A stretch of 64,000 nt of DNA. Source: Thiomargarita sp. (lineage in GTDB: Bacteria; Pseudomonadota; Gammaproteobacteria; Beggiatoales; Beggiatoaceae). Every line of letters begins with the position of its first letter. Position 1 is the first letter of the stretch. The position numbers were made by a program, and so were the translations under genes. Location of the stretch: the NCBI GenBank assembly GCA_020721005.1, contig DYNP01000017.1:1-64000 (forward strand), given 5' to 3'. This document shows positions 11,301 to 20,843 of the stretch, in pieces. The notes beneath the pieces were generated by a model that saw only the letters and a list, made by a program, of their open reading frames with translations, had not been told where the DNA came from and searched no databases.

Positions 11301-12658
11301 CCTTTACTCAATTGTCCTCCATTGAAGTTGGAGAATTCTTCAATCACTTCAATCCAGAGCAAGTTTCCTTAGAAATAGCGGCCAATTTATTGCCTGAAGG
11401 TTGGGAATTGAAACCCTCTGGCCAGATCATTCCCCCGGTGGGCACGGCCTTGGTGTTTCAAAATCTACCCATTTCAACTCCTCCTCAAATCGTATTACCC
11501 AACTTACCTGATTTGGGAACTGCCTTTGGGCTGGGGGGACAAGGCGACAGTCCCGTTGAGGAAGAGTTAAATGATATTTTTGCCGACAACCAAAATTTGA
11601 CCTTAGAAGATGTTGATCTATCGCAATTCATGTTATCTCAAGATGAACAAGGCATCTTGCAAGTGCGTGGAACCGGTGAATATGAGGGAGTTGATTTTGC
11701 ATTCATTCCCGATCAAAATGAAATGATACAAGTCGATGGAGAAATTCCGGTGGGTTTAGAAGTGATTGAAGGGGGATTTTACCGCTTCACCACCCAAGAC
11801 AGTCAACAATTTAAAATCACCCCAGCACCCAAAGACCCCGCAGGTTTATCTAAGGTATTAAATGATCAGCCAATTGTATTGGGAACACGCGGAGATGTAT
11901 TTTTAACTTTAGCCAATTCATTACGAGACAGGGGAGCTCGGGAAGTGGTCATTTTTGACCCCCTGATTGAACCAGCCCCAACGGACATGTGTCAAGATGT
12001 GGCAGGGGAACTGGTTTGTGATTTCCCAGCCGATTTCCAACCTGGCATTCGGATGAGCACCCGGACCCGGGCAGGAGAAGAGTTGCCAGTACAAAGCGTT
12101 GTTTACGAAGATGGGACTTCTCAAAAAGTTTATCCCACCTTGCTGTCACCCGATATTTTTATTGAGCAAGGATTGAAATTTGAAGGCGTTGAGAAGATCA
12201 CCTATCAAGCTGATGGTACCCTTGAAGTGATTTTTTTGGGACAAAAATATCGGGTAAGAATGCCCAACTTCGACGTCAAATTCCGCCAAATGTCAACTGA
12301 AGAACAAATTGCGCCCAATGTCGATGCCAGTGTTATCGGCAAAGTCACTTACACAGTTACTTTAGAGAGACCACCTGTCCCAGATGAAATATTACCCGCG
12401 GAACCAACTGAAGAGGAATCTGTGCCCAGCGAAACCGTAAATCCCGATGAAAGCACTGTTCCACCTGTAATAGAGAATGAAACTGGAGACACATCCAATG
12501 AAAACGATGCAGAATTACCAACTGTAAATTCTCGCTTAAGACAAACCAGACGGGATGAAGACACCGGATCTCGAGAAGTATTGGTTTTCGATCCTCTAGT
12601 AGAGCCAGTCGCTGAAGAAGAGTGTTATGAGCTGGATGGCGAAGTAATTTGTGAATAA
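8360..12658 (+). CDS. Secreted Calx-beta / choice-of-anchor-U repeat protein
   Basis: The 1432-residue protein begins with a signal peptide (WLLLGFCFLGTIATF..TYAEQ). Next comes GDANGDDVQDHQQPN and a domain of choice-of-anchor-U type (about 60-200; TLTDGELGDD, DGLIVDPG). Three Calx-beta repeats follow (about 210-550; VNRNGTSGSISVTY, TLNWADGERGDKTF and equivalents). A Thr/Glu/Pro linker leads to a glycine-rich solenoid (about 600-830; LTGGTLSGNI, LGGTIT) and then about a dozen LTPEQLAAIP-like decapeptides (about 850-1000). The C-terminal third is unknown but carries a duplicated motif: REVVIFDPLIEP near 1195 and REVLVFDPLVEP near 1410. It is probably a surface or matrix protein, with no enzyme motif. 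Confidence 0.85.
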   Translation: MSDSLNRWLLLGFCFLGTIATFNSEITYAEQLQHNPIPNQGDANGDDVQDHQQPNLRNLFDPVTQRYVTLEVMPTTCEILEAHITNGKSTRDKGLIPKEQLMGGLIYFELACEKAQISLYYHHLTQLTADMTFWKWGPTLPGQPSTKNWYQLPETQLAMRTVGTQSVVTVGYTLTDGELGDDTLKDGLIVDPGSMGLDTDYENIISLLSKEYTASIPEEEAVITVNRNGTSGSISVTYTTQSNTANSDEDYAFTTGTLNWADGERGDKTFTVPLLPEATVGQTFTVILDNLTAEGNSSLGINAATVTLTDQVPPVENIIRNFISFSAAQYTGSKNAGTVTLTVNRDGLQGKLLVDYATTVQTTTLNNSAIVDQDYQDTSGTLTWENGERDDKSITIAIPETATAGRVFSVFLSNLRGSDEQPAVDAAFETSTASVTITQEPTISESILGFSSKGYTVLTDQTTATISVNRIGSQGQVSVNYLTEDGTALAGQDYQIAGGTLIWNDGESGNKDFIINLLTTATTGHSLQLKLTELLGPASWGTQTAVLSLLAAPTDQTDPETTDPETEGNTETEENTGNNVTPDPTIPPPVSPLTTGEVTNDFNAGGITLTTDMTISPGGNLSNVIMEGNVLNQGNIVDAVLTGEVINNASISGSTLSGEIVNNGLISNSQFTESANLTGGILGGAIENQGTLRDFEFVGTSLTGGNLGGTITYNSKVGGTISDVQLLPDALLIDAKLGGTITADPISTLQNPRLIAGAQLIGGTVTGNAIADSQSQLTDVQFGPGATLTGGTLSGNIQGDPSKPAQLTGVTIAPGTVLSNVALVPPVQLSEGVVLGPGVTMPEELLREFLPEDFSQLDAEALADMDPALFSVLTPEELAAIPPEALAELTPEQLAALPEEAIAALTPEQLAAIPSQALAGLSPTQAAALQSATVAVMSPQQFAAIPIASISGFTADNMGALPTAVISSMNAEQVAALNPQTFTQLSSIEVGEFFNHFNPEQVSLEIAANLLPEGWELKPSGQIIPPVGTALVFQNLPISTPPQIVLPNLPDLGTAFGLGGQGDSPVEEELNDIFADNQNLTLEDVDLSQFMLSQDEQGILQVRGTGEYEGVDFAFIPDQNEMIQVDGEIPVGLEVIEGGFYRFTTQDSQQFKITPAPKDPAGLSKVLNDQPIVLGTRGDVFLTLANSLRDRGAREVVIFDPLIEPAPTDMCQDVAGELVCDFPADFQPGIRMSTRTRAGEELPVQSVVYEDGTSQKVYPTLLSPDIFIEQGLKFEGVEKITYQADGTLEVIFLGQKYRVRMPNFDVKFRQMSTEEQIAPNVDASVIGKVTYTVTLERPPVPDEILPAEPTEEESVPSETVNPDESTVPPVIENETGDTSNENDAELPTVNSRLRQTRRDEDTGSREVLVFDPLVEPVAEEECYELDGEVICE

Positions 12659-12705
12659 TCTCAAAATTATAGCCAACAAACTCTAAAAAAACTCACGTAA
12701 ACCAC

Positions 12706-12761
12706 GTAGGATGTGCTGAGCGTTTTCTGCGAAGCGCATCGGTCGCATTAGCCCATCCTAC
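12706..12761. repeat. REP-like palindrome
   Basis: GTAGGATGTGCT at the left pairs with AGCCCATCCTAC at the right with one mismatch. Inside is a second GCG/CGC-rich hairpin. A half copy (TGTAGGATGAGCT) follows at about 12777. Motifs of this GTAGGATGGGC type are common dispersed repeats of gammaproteobacteria. Confidence 0.65.
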
Positions 12762-12796
12762 ACGGTCTCCAACATATGTAGGATGAGCTAAAAAAT

Positions 12797-13294
12797 ATGA
12801 TTGACCATCACACTGATTTGCATATAACCATACTGGGAATTGGCAACACTTTACTCACTGATGAAGGCATTGGTATTCACATTCTCAATTACCTTCAACA
12901 CCACTTTCCCAACCTGCCCAATACCCAATATATCGATGGGGGAACTCTCAGCTTTACCCTGCTGCCCCTTATTGAGACCGCCACCCATCTTATTGTCGTT
13001 GATGCGGCTGAAATAAACCAACCGGCAGGTTGTTTTCACTGCTGGTTAGATGAACAAATGGATGAGTTTTTACAACGTCCAAAACGCAGCGTCCATGAAG
13101 TCAGTCTCATTGACCTGCTAGGCATGTTGCGCCTGACTGAACGATTGCCACTGAAAAGAGCCCTCATCGGTATCCAAGTGGAAACCACCGGTTGGGGAGA
13201 CAATCCCAGTCCCCAAGTGGCAGCTGCCATTCCCCGGGTGGTTGAAGAGATTTTTGCCCTCCTGAAAACCTGGGATTGTGTAAAGGGACCGTGA
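12797..13294 (+). CDS. Hydrogenase maturation protease (HyaD/HupD type)
   Basis: The 165-residue endopeptidase clips the C-terminus of a nickel-loaded [NiFe]-hydrogenase large subunit. Family marks are [14 protein letters not shown] near the N-terminus, whose Glu binds nickel, the Asp in LIVVDAAE, and the His in SVHEVSL. Length is normal. It overlaps hypF by the GTGA sequence at 13291-13294, so the two are translationally coupled. No large or small hydrogenase subunit lies nearby. Which hydrogenase it serves (group 1 or bidirectional) cannot be read from this window. Confidence 0.93.
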   Translation: MIDHHTDLHITILGIGNTLLTDEGIGIHILNYLQHHFPNLPNTQYIDGGTLSFTLLPLIETATHLIVVDAAEINQPAGCFHCWLDEQMDEFLQRPKRSVHEVSLIDLLGMLRLTERLPLKRALIGIQVETTGWGDNPSPQVAAAIPRVVEEIFALLKTWDCVKGP

Positions 13295-15576
13295 ATATTC
13301 ATTCCCAATCTGCAAAATACTGGCTCATCCAAGGCCAAGTCCAAGGCGTTGGCTTTCGACCTTACATTTATCGACTTGCCAAACAGCATAACTTAATCGG
13401 TTGGGTCAGAAATGCAGCCGGTCAAGTTGAAATTTGGGCTCAAGGCTCTGTCCCGGCATTACAAGCCTTTGCCGATGCTCTTGTCCAACAAGCCCCTCCC
13501 TTGGCTCAGCCTCATATTGTCAATGAAACTTATGTTCCCCTTGACCAAAATCTGACCACTTTCAACATTTTAGAAAGCATAACTCATTCCCACACAGATA
13601 TCCATGTTCCCCCTGATTATTTTACCTGTCAAGACTGTTTGGAGGAACTGCACAACCCTCAAGATCGTCGTTACCACTATCCTTTTATCAACTGCACCCA
13701 ATGTGGACCGCGTTATACCTTAATCCAGCAACTGCCCTATGATCGTCCCCATACCAGCATGGCAACATTCCCATTGTGTCCCGCCTGTGCTCAAGAATAT
13801 CATGACCCGGGCAATCGACGTTTCCATGCCCAACCCATTGCCTGCCCTGACTGTGGTCCCCAACTTTATTTTCAAGATAAAATTCAAAAAGTTATCGAAC
13901 CACAAGCCGCACTGACTGCCAGTTTAAAAGCATTGTCCGAGGGCAAAATCGTCGCCATCAAAGGCATAGGAGGCTATCATTTATACTGCTTAGCCAATCA
14001 TGATCAAGCGATTTTGACCCTGCGTCAGCGAAAAAAGCGCCCCTTCAAACCTTTTGCTATTCTCTGTCAACTTGAACATCTCAGTGCACAATTGAGCACC
14101 ACGGAAAAGGCATTACTACTCGATCCCAAACGCCCAATTGTTTTACTCAAATCCCAAATCTTAACTGTCCCTATTTCTTCCCAAGTCGCTCCCCATCTGG
14201 ATGAAATTGGTATTTTGCTACCTTACAGTCCCTTGCACCACCTGTTGCTGATGGGCATCCAACAACCCTTGGTAGCCACTTCGGCCAATATCAGTGGGGA
14301 ACCCGTATTAACCGACAATTTGGAAGTCGAGCAACGCTTGTCCACAGTGGCAGATGCCTTTTTACATCACAATCGTCCCATTGTGCGTCCAGCCGATGAT
14401 TCGGTCTACAAAATCATCGCCGATCAGCCCACTCCTCTCCGACTGGGACGCGGAACGGCACCCCTCGAATTCTCCTTGCCACGCCCTCTATCTTGTCCCA
14501 CATTGGCTGTTGGTGGTCATCTCAAAAATACTCTGACCTTGGCTTGGGAACAACACGCAGTCATTTCTCCTCACATTGGAGATTTGGATTCTCCCCGCAG
14601 TTTACACATTTTTACCCAATTGATTGATGATTTACAAAAATTGTATGCTCTCAAGATACAACGCATCGTCTGTGATTCTCATCCCAATTACGCCAGTACC
14701 CGCTGGGCTCAACAACAAAATTTACCCGTTGATACAATATTTCATCACCATGCTCATGCCTCAGCCTTGGTCGGAGAATGTTATCAAACTCAACATTCTG
14801 TCCATATTTCAACTTTGGCAGGAAAATTTCACCAAACTCACCCTTGGTTAATACTTACTTGGGATGGATTGGGACTGGGCCCCAATCAACAACTGTGGGG
14901 AGGTGAGACCTTATATGGTCATCCTGGCCACTGGCAAAGAATAGGCCATTTACGACCGTTCTCCTTACTTGGTGGGGAACGTGCTGCCAAAGAACCTTGG
15001 CGCTGTGCTGCAGCTTTATGTTGGGAAATTGGAGAATCTTATCCATCTGAAAATAAAGATATTTCTCTGTTATTTCAAGCCTGGCAACATGGTTTCAACT
15101 GTCCATTTACCACTTCCATAGGCAGACTATTTGACGGTGCTGCAGCTTTGATGAATCTACTTCAAACCAGCAGTTTTGAAGGACAAGCCCCTTTATGGTT
15201 AGAAACTCTTTATGATCCCAATTGCCATTCAAGTGTACCCTTACCGGTTGCAAAAAATGCACAAGGGCTGTGGGAAATTGACTGGCAACCGTTAATCCCA
15301 TTACTAATCGATTCCAACCGCACGCTTGAAGAACGCTCAACCCTGTTTCATAACAGTTTGGCTGAAGCGATTTGCTTGCAAATTCAATACATTAGTCAAG
15401 AATTTCCAATAACTCAAGTTGGATTATGTGGAGGAGTATTCCAAAACCGACATTTAACGGAATATGTTCAACAAAAATTAATTGCCAACTCCATTCCCGT
15501 CTTTCTCCAACGCTTATTACCCAGCAATGATGCCAGTCTCAGTTTTGGACAAATTATAGAAATCCTATTTCGTTAA
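13291..15576 (+). CDS. hypF: Carbamoyltransferase HypF
   Basis: HypF uses carbamoyl phosphate and ATP to make the thiocarboxamide on HypE from which the CN ligands of [NiFe]-hydrogenases derive. Domains in order: acylphosphatase ([16 protein letters not shown]), a double zinc finger with four CxxC pairs ([32 protein letters not shown]), a YrdC-like domain ([23 protein letters not shown]) and a Kae1-like domain ([34 protein letters not shown]). I chose GTG 13291 because it gives a GTGA overlap with the protease stop. A TTG at 13276 in the same frame is possible. Length (761) is typical. Other hyp genes are not seen. Confidence 0.95.
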   Translation: MNIHSQSAKYWLIQGQVQGVGFRPYIYRLAKQHNLIGWVRNAAGQVEIWAQGSVPALQAFADALVQQAPPLAQPHIVNETYVPLDQNLTTFNILESITHSHTDIHVPPDYFTCQDCLEELHNPQDRRYHYPFINCTQCGPRYTLIQQLPYDRPHTSMATFPLCPACAQEYHDPGNRRFHAQPIACPDCGPQLYFQDKIQKVIEPQAALTASLKALSEGKIVAIKGIGGYHLYCLANHDQAILTLRQRKKRPFKPFAILCQLEHLSAQLSTTEKALLLDPKRPIVLLKSQILTVPISSQVAPHLDEIGILLPYSPLHHLLLMGIQQPLVATSANISGEPVLTDNLEVEQRLSTVADAFLHHNRPIVRPADDSVYKIIADQPTPLRLGRGTAPLEFSLPRPLSCPTLAVGGHLKNTLTLAWEQHAVISPHIGDLDSPRSLHIFTQLIDDLQKLYALKIQRIVCDSHPNYASTRWAQQQNLPVDTIFHHHAHASALVGECYQTQHSVHISTLAGKFHQTHPWLILTWDGLGLGPNQQLWGGETLYGHPGHWQRIGHLRPFSLLGGERAAKEPWRCAAALCWEIGESYPSENKDISLLFQAWQHGFNCPFTTSIGRLFDGAAALMNLLQTSSFEGQAPLWLETLYDPNCHSSVPLPVAKNAQGLWEIDWQPLIPLLIDSNRTLEERSTLFHNSLAEAICLQIQYISQEFPITQVGLCGGVFQNRHLTEYVQQKLIANSIPVFLQRLLPSNDASLSFGQIIEILFR

Positions 15577-15654
15577 AAATATAGAGTTCCCAGATAATGC
15601 ATTTAATCTGCAAAGTGTCTCCCTGTCAAAATCCTATCAGATGTCAATAAATCG

Positions 15655-15783
15655 TCATCCCAACTCAAGATTGACTTCTAAAACCTCTTCTCTACTTGTT
15701 TCTACCAACCTATAACTGGCCACTTTCATGCCATATTTTTGCCATTTTTGACCGATTAACTTATTTTTTACCTCAATCTTCAT
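15655..15783 (-). CDS. Possible 42-residue peptide
   Basis: The frame reads MKIEVKNKLIGQKWQKYG.. and ends LEVNLELG. The amino-acid composition is protein-like, with alternating charged and hydrophobic residues. However, no ribosome-binding site is seen, so it may be a gene fragment. Not recognised. Confidence 0.25.
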   Translation of the reverse strand: MKIEVKNKLIGQKWQKYGMKVASYRLVETSREEVLEVNLELG

Positions 15784-15982
15784 AATTTAGAAAAATACTT
15801 TAAAACTCAGCTAAGGCATTCCCCAAATGACTTAGCCTCATTTCAAGCCAATTCTTAACAATATCAGTTAACTTATTAAAAATTATTAAATTTATTTGGA
15901 ATCTATTTTGCATAAACCTCAATTGACCAGATTCACCGTTTTCCGTAACCATTTACAAATAGGCAAAATTGAGGACAAAATT

Positions 15983-16162
15983 ATGCGGCACCTACTTCTG
16001 GTAACCTTACTTAGTTTCGCAATGATGATCGCAATTCATAAACCTTGGGAAAATTCCCTTAATTTGACCACCTTCATCATAAATAAAGCGATTCCTGTGC
16101 TAACTACACCATTTTTAAGCCAATTACCCACTTTGGCAGACAGCCGTGCCTATGGAAAGTGA
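15983..16162 (+). CDS. Possible small membrane or exported peptide
   Basis: The 59-residue frame starts with MRHLLLVTLLSFAMMIAIHK, which looks like a signal anchor. A GAGGA lies seven bases before the ATG, a good spacing. The rest (NLTTFIINKAIPVLTTPFLSQLP) is weakly hydrophobic. No family is recognised. The good ribosome-binding site is the main reason to list it. Confidence 0.4.
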   Translation: MRHLLLVTLLSFAMMIAIHKPWENSLNLTTFIINKAIPVLTTPFLSQLPTLADSRAYGK

Positions 16163-16507
16163 AATTAGATTCTCTAAATTTCTTTTAATTTCCTATTATT
16201 CCCCGAATATCCAGCCCTAAATAATAGTATACAGGGTGAATACCTTACAGTTTTTCCTCCTTATTTAAAGGTTAATCACTTACCCAATATCCAGAGCCCA
16301 TGATAACCGTCTACGGTCTCCTAGATTTTAGCCCCGATCTTTTGAACATTTTATTAATTCAACCGGTTAATTTAAAAGGTGATTTTGGAAATTAGTTGCC
16401 AGCATTTTTCCCACTTTATACTCATCAGTCCTAACCTCTAAATAATGGTAGAATGGTCTTTCAAAGATTTAAATGCCTGTCTATAATCTATCCTCCAGTT
16501 TTACCCC

Positions 16508-16528
16508 GGGATCCCATTTTGGGATCCC
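16508..16528. repeat. Hairpin with repeated GGGATCCC
   Basis: Two GGGATCCC octamers, each self-complementary, are separated by ATTTT. The stem lies about 80 bases before the nSTAND gene. No T-tract follows directly, so a terminator is doubtful. Confidence 0.5.
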
Positions 16529-16610
16529 TCTTGACCTAATCCAGCCAATGATTTAACATTCTCTCAGCCCTATAAAATGACCATCCCTCTCCAATAAATT
16601 GGTTTTTAAC

Positions 16611-19600
16611 ATGAATTATTGTCCCTATCCCGGATTGCGCCCCTTTCGACATGACGAGACTCATCTATTTTTTGGGCGCGAAGACCACACTCAGCATTTG
16701 TTGAAAAAGTTAGAAACCCTTCCCCATTTCCTCGCCATTATTGGTCCCTCAGGCTGTGGAAAATCCTCCCTAGTCCATGCCGGCTTATTAGCTCGTTTGG
16801 AAACCGGATTTTTAAACAATGCCGGTAATCATTGGCAAGTGGCTGAATTTCACCCCGGCAATCGTCCCTTTACCAGTTTGGCAACTGCCTTACTTTCCAA
16901 TTCCGCTCTAAGTCCTTGGTATTTGCCCCTCACCAAACAACGGTCTCAATTGAGCAAAAATCTTGAAATTCAACTGAGACAGGGACCACACAGTTTACAT
17001 CATTTATTGCAAGACATTGCACTGCCTCAACATGTCAATTTATTGTTATTAGTTGATCAGTTTGAAGAAATTATTTTTCATGCCCAACAAACCAATTTTT
17101 CCGAAGCGGCAGAATTTATCGCCTTGTTGCTGGAAAGCAGTCGGCAAACCAATATTTATGTCGTAATGACCATGCGCTCTGATTTTTTAGGAAGATGTGC
17201 AACTTTTTCCGGGTTACCTGAAGCCATCAACCAAGGGCTATTTTTGATTCCTCGCCTCAACCGGGAACAATTGAAAAAAGTCATTGAGGCCCCAGTGCAA
17301 TTGTTTAAAGCTCACATTGAACCGGATCTAACCTATCAATTATTAACGGAAATTGAACAAGATTCCGATCAATTGCCATTGTTACAACATGCCCTAATGC
17401 GCATGTGGATATTGGCTCAGCTGGAGAATCCACAACACATTCAATTAACAGTGACCCATTACCAAAGTATTGGGGGACACTTATCCACCGCCTTATCTCA
17501 ACATGTGGATGAAGTGTATAACCATTTGGATCGGGACCAACAAAAAATTACGGAAATTCTGTTTCGTAGCCTAACTGAACTCAGTGGAGACCGCCATGAT
17601 AATCGGCGGCCAGTGGAATTAAAACAAGTCATTGCGCAAACCCGTGCAGACACAGATCAAGTTATTGAAGTAATTGATATTTTTCGACAACAGGGCAACA
17701 GTTTTTTAACTCCAGGTGAAGGTATTGATCTCAGTCCAGAAACTTTGTTGGATATTTCACATGAAAGTTTAATCAGGGAATGGCAACGCTTAAAAAATTG
17801 GGCTAAAAAAGAAGCTGTCTCTGCTGCTCTTTATCAACGTTTGGAAATTGACGCCAGGCTGTGGGAACAAGGGGAAGCGGAATTGTGGCGCGGTCTCAAT
17901 TTAAATAATGCTCTGGTTTGGCGCCATTTAGAACGTCCTAATGCAGCATGGGCTAACCGTTACGGTCGCTACTTTGACTTGACCATGCGTTTCCTAGATG
18001 CCAGTGAGGAACAACAAAATGCCGAAGCTCAACAGGCAGAGCTGGCTCAACAACGAGAATTGCAAAGACAACGCATTCATCGGCAAGCCTTTTGGGGCTT
18101 TTTAATTTTGTTGGCAGTGATGATGGTGGCTCTATATGAATTTTTCCAATTACAAAAGGAAGCCCAATTAAAAGAAGAAGCCATTTCTGCCCAACAAACA
18201 GCTGAGCAAGCAGAACAAAAATTGGCACTCAACCTCTTTGAATCCCAATTGACTCATGCCGCTTTACTTGCCAGAGTAGAAGACTATGCAACAGCTCAAA
18301 CTGTATTGACTCAATCGCAACAACTTGATTCAAAAGTCAAACCTTTTCAAATTCATGCTAGAAATTTACTCACTTGGTTTTGTGAAGTGATGGGCAGTTC
18401 CCCCTATCAAAGTTATGAAGGCAGTGAAGTTCAACTCGCTCCAATCAGTCTCGATCCCAATCAGTCTCGACTGGCTACTGGTGGAGAAGAAGGTATTATT
18501 GCCATTTTTGAAGTGCCCACTGGCCAATTACTACAACGTTTCAAGGCCCATGCGGAATACGTGTATGCCTTGGTCTTTCATCCCCAAACCCATGAATTGA
18601 TCAGTGCTGGTGATGACAGACGCATTGTTTTTTGGTCTCCCTCAGGTGAAAAATTATCCGAATGGACCACTACCGATTCGATTAAAGCTTTGGCTATCAG
18701 TCCCAACGGAAAATATTTGGCCACTGGAGGCGCTGATGGTATAATCCGCGTCTGGGAAATAGTCAACCACTCTCTGTTATACCTCTTTGAAGGTCATGAA
18801 GCTGCCATTTCAGAAGGGGGCTTAGCTTTCAGTCCCAATGGTCAACTGTTGGCCAGTGCCTCCTATGACAAATCTGCCAGATTATGGTCCCTAGAATCAG
18901 ATCAACTGCTATTTATTTTCAATGGACACAGCGATGATGTCAGCCATATTATTTTCAGTCCCGATGGCAAACAACTGGTAACCAGCAGTGATGACCAAAC
19001 AATCCGCCGTTGGGAAGTAAGCACCGGTCAACCCCTGTTTCCCGTTTTATACGGGCATCAAAACCGAGTGACAGGCTTAAGTTTTTTGGATCAAAACCAC
19101 TTGGTCTCTGGCAGTTTTGATCGAAATTTACGCATTTGGAATATAGAAAGTGGCAGCACTTTACGAGTTTTACAAGGACATTTGGCTCGGGTATTGGGAG
19201 TGGTAGTGGATCATCAAACGATTTTCAGTGCCAGTGGGGACGGGACTGTTAATCGTTGGCATATGGCTCTGCCTTATCAGCAACTGATTGATTTGGATGG
19301 ATTAGAACCTCGTTCAGTGGCGATTTCTCCTGCTCGAGATCAAGTGGCTGTGGGATTTAAGGAAGGCAATTTACGTTTATATTCCCTATCCAATCATAAA
19401 TTACTTTGGGAACTAAAACGAGCTCACGTTCAAGTCATAGAGCGTTTGGCATTTGATGCCAGTGGGCAATGGCTAGCTTCCGCCAGCTCAGATGGCACTG
19501 CCAAATTGTGGAAAGCCACCACTGGACAACTGCAACACAGTTTTGAAGGACATCAGGGAATAGTGAATGCCGTGACCTTTTCACCGGACGGCACCTGGCT

Positions 19601-20219
19601 GGCCACTGCTGGAGATGATGGTAAAATTGGATTGTTTAAGACTGATGGGACTGAAAAAAAATGGGTTGAGAATGCTCATGGAGGACACATGGTTTTATCT
19701 GTGGCCTTTGATGCTCAAGGTCATTATTTGCTGAGCAGCGGTCGCGATGATCATCCTGCTATGTTATGGAATTTCAAAGATAAAACATTAAAACCATATC
19801 GCAGTTTTCCCAAGGCCAAAGACATTCGTTGGGCAGCCTTAAGTCCAGACAATCAGAAAATTGCCACGGTAGGTCGTGACCAATTGGTACATGTATTTCA
19901 AGTGCACAATGGGGAAGAATTATTCCAATTGGCAGGACATGAACAAACCATTTTTAGAGCCATCTTCAGTCCAGATGGTCAACAATTGATTACGGTCAGT
20001 GGAGATGCCACTGTGCGTTTTTGGGACCTGAATGGGGGCAAAGAATTATTCAGTTTACGGCTGCCCACTCAAATTGGAGCCAATTCTCCACTTTGGGACT
20101 TTGATTTCCGTTGTGCAGTTGGAGACTGTCAAATTGCAGTACCTTTAACCAATGGTAAACTCATTATTTACGAATTGAAAAATATTTATCAGGAACACCG
20201 TCCAATTCCCCAAGAATAA
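16611..20219 (+). CDS. nSTAND1-type NTPase with WD40 repeats
   Basis: The 1203-residue protein starts with the hallmark NYCPYPGLRPF..FFGRE of the nSTAND1 NTPase module. Walker A GPSGCGKSS is at residues 45-53 and a Walker B-like LLLLVDQFEE near 150. A helical winged region runs to about 470. A single membrane segment lies near 492-512 (FWGFLILLAVMMVALYEFF), followed by a coiled coil. From about 600 to the end there are at least a dozen WD40 blades (FSPDGKQLVTSSDDQTIRRW and similar). The N-terminus should be cytosolic. Such proteins are ATP-driven sensors that oligomerise on ligand binding, related in design to NLRs. The effector, if any, is not obvious. ATG 16611 is preferred over an upstream in-frame TTG. 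Confidence 0.92.
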   Translation: MNYCPYPGLRPFRHDETHLFFGREDHTQHLLKKLETLPHFLAIIGPSGCGKSSLVHAGLLARLETGFLNNAGNHWQVAEFHPGNRPFTSLATALLSNSALSPWYLPLTKQRSQLSKNLEIQLRQGPHSLHHLLQDIALPQHVNLLLLVDQFEEIIFHAQQTNFSEAAEFIALLLESSRQTNIYVVMTMRSDFLGRCATFSGLPEAINQGLFLIPRLNREQLKKVIEAPVQLFKAHIEPDLTYQLLTEIEQDSDQLPLLQHALMRMWILAQLENPQHIQLTVTHYQSIGGHLSTALSQHVDEVYNHLDRDQQKITEILFRSLTELSGDRHDNRRPVELKQVIAQTRADTDQVIEVIDIFRQQGNSFLTPGEGIDLSPETLLDISHESLIREWQRLKNWAKKEAVSAALYQRLEIDARLWEQGEAELWRGLNLNNALVWRHLERPNAAWANRYGRYFDLTMRFLDASEEQQNAEAQQAELAQQRELQRQRIHRQAFWGFLILLAVMMVALYEFFQLQKEAQLKEEAISAQQTAEQAEQKLALNLFESQLTHAALLARVEDYATAQTVLTQSQQLDSKVKPFQIHARNLLTWFCEVMGSSPYQSYEGSEVQLAPISLDPNQSRLATGGEEGIIAIFEVPTGQLLQRFKAHAEYVYALVFHPQTHELISAGDDRRIVFWSPSGEKLSEWTTTDSIKALAISPNGKYLATGGADGIIRVWEIVNHSLLYLFEGHEAAISEGGLAFSPNGQLLASASYDKSARLWSLESDQLLFIFNGHSDDVSHIIFSPDGKQLVTSSDDQTIRRWEVSTGQPLFPVLYGHQNRVTGLSFLDQNHLVSGSFDRNLRIWNIESGSTLRVLQGHLARVLGVVVDHQTIFSASGDGTVNRWHMALPYQQLIDLDGLEPRSVAISPARDQVAVGFKEGNLRLYSLSNHKLLWELKRAHVQVIERLAFDASGQWLASASSDGTAKLWKATTGQLQHSFEGHQGIVNAVTFSPDGTWLATAGDDGKIGLFKTDGTEKKWVENAHGGHMVLSVAFDAQGHYLLSSGRDDHPAMLWNFKDKTLKPYRSFPKAKDIRWAALSPDNQKIATVGRDQLVHVFQVHNGEELFQLAGHEQTIFRAIFSPDGQQLITVSGDATVRFWDLNGGKELFSLRLPTQIGANSPLWDFDFRCAVGDCQIAVPLTNGKLIIYELKNIYQEHRPIPQE

Positions 20220-20241
20220 CCCATGATCTATTACTCCATTC

Positions 20242-20406
20242 TTAACCAATCTCATCTTCCCATGACCACCCTATAAATTGATTATTCAATAACTTACTTA
20301 TTGATTTTAACTGACTATTTTCCTGCCAAATCACCACCTGATTTCTCCCACCTCGTTTTGCCTGATACAATGCTTGATTAGCCATTTCCAAAACTGTCTT
20401 CTGCGA
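20242..20406 (-). pseudogene. GGDEF (diguanylate cyclase) C-terminal remnant
   Basis: Translation of the minus strand gives TVLEMANQALYQAKRGGRNQ followed by VVIWQENSQLKS and a short tail to a TAA. The ALYxAKRxGRN motif is the characteristic end of GGDEF domains. The frame is closed by a TGA at 20407-20409 and the rest of the gene is missing. MITE copy B begins only 25 bp further. It is a relic with no function expected. Confidence 0.85.
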
Positions 20407-20430
20407 TCAAAATGTTCATAATTTAAGAAA

Positions 20431-20735
20431 TAGACCTCTTGCAAAAGAAAATGATGTGATAAAAATGAGGTACGAAAAAATAAAAGGAAAATCCTCGTTA
20501 GAGTGGAGTTGGAGTGGAGTCCCTAGAAAGTACCTTGGAGTAGAGGCTTTAGCCGGTCGGCCGTAGGCATTCCCCCACATACACAAATTGCAAGGGCTGA
20601 CCGGCTAAAGCCTCTACTCCAAGGACCGGCTAAAGCCTCTACTCCAAGGTACTGGCTAAAGCCTCCACTTCAACGTTTCCTAATTGAGGGGCAACTCTCA
20701 TTTTTTCATGATCGCATACTTTTGTAAGAGGTCTA
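20431..20735 (+). mobile_element. MITE-like element, copy B
   Basis: It begins TAGACCTCTTGCAAAAG and ends CTTTTGTAAGAGGTCTA. Orientation is as in copy A, with the conserved right arm GAGGGGCAACTCTCATTTT. It holds one direct and three inverted GGAGT(A/G)GAGGCTTTAGCC units. It lies between the GGDEF remnant and the zinc-ribbon gene. The central palindrome around 20540-20670 is long. Confidence 0.88.
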
Positions 20736-20843
20736 ATAATTTGGTTTATGAAAAATGACAATGTTCCTTCCTTAAATTACCAATCACTGTATTTTCTGAA
20801 AAAATCCCATCAGAGAATCCAACGAGGAAACTTTATGAATTGG

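Larger units (their letters stand above)
15577..16610. other. Gene-poor AT-rich interval
   Basis: This interval of about 1 kb holds only two weak short frames and one small hairpin, listed separately. No promoter of good quality was recognised before the nSTAND gene. Confidence 0.6.
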
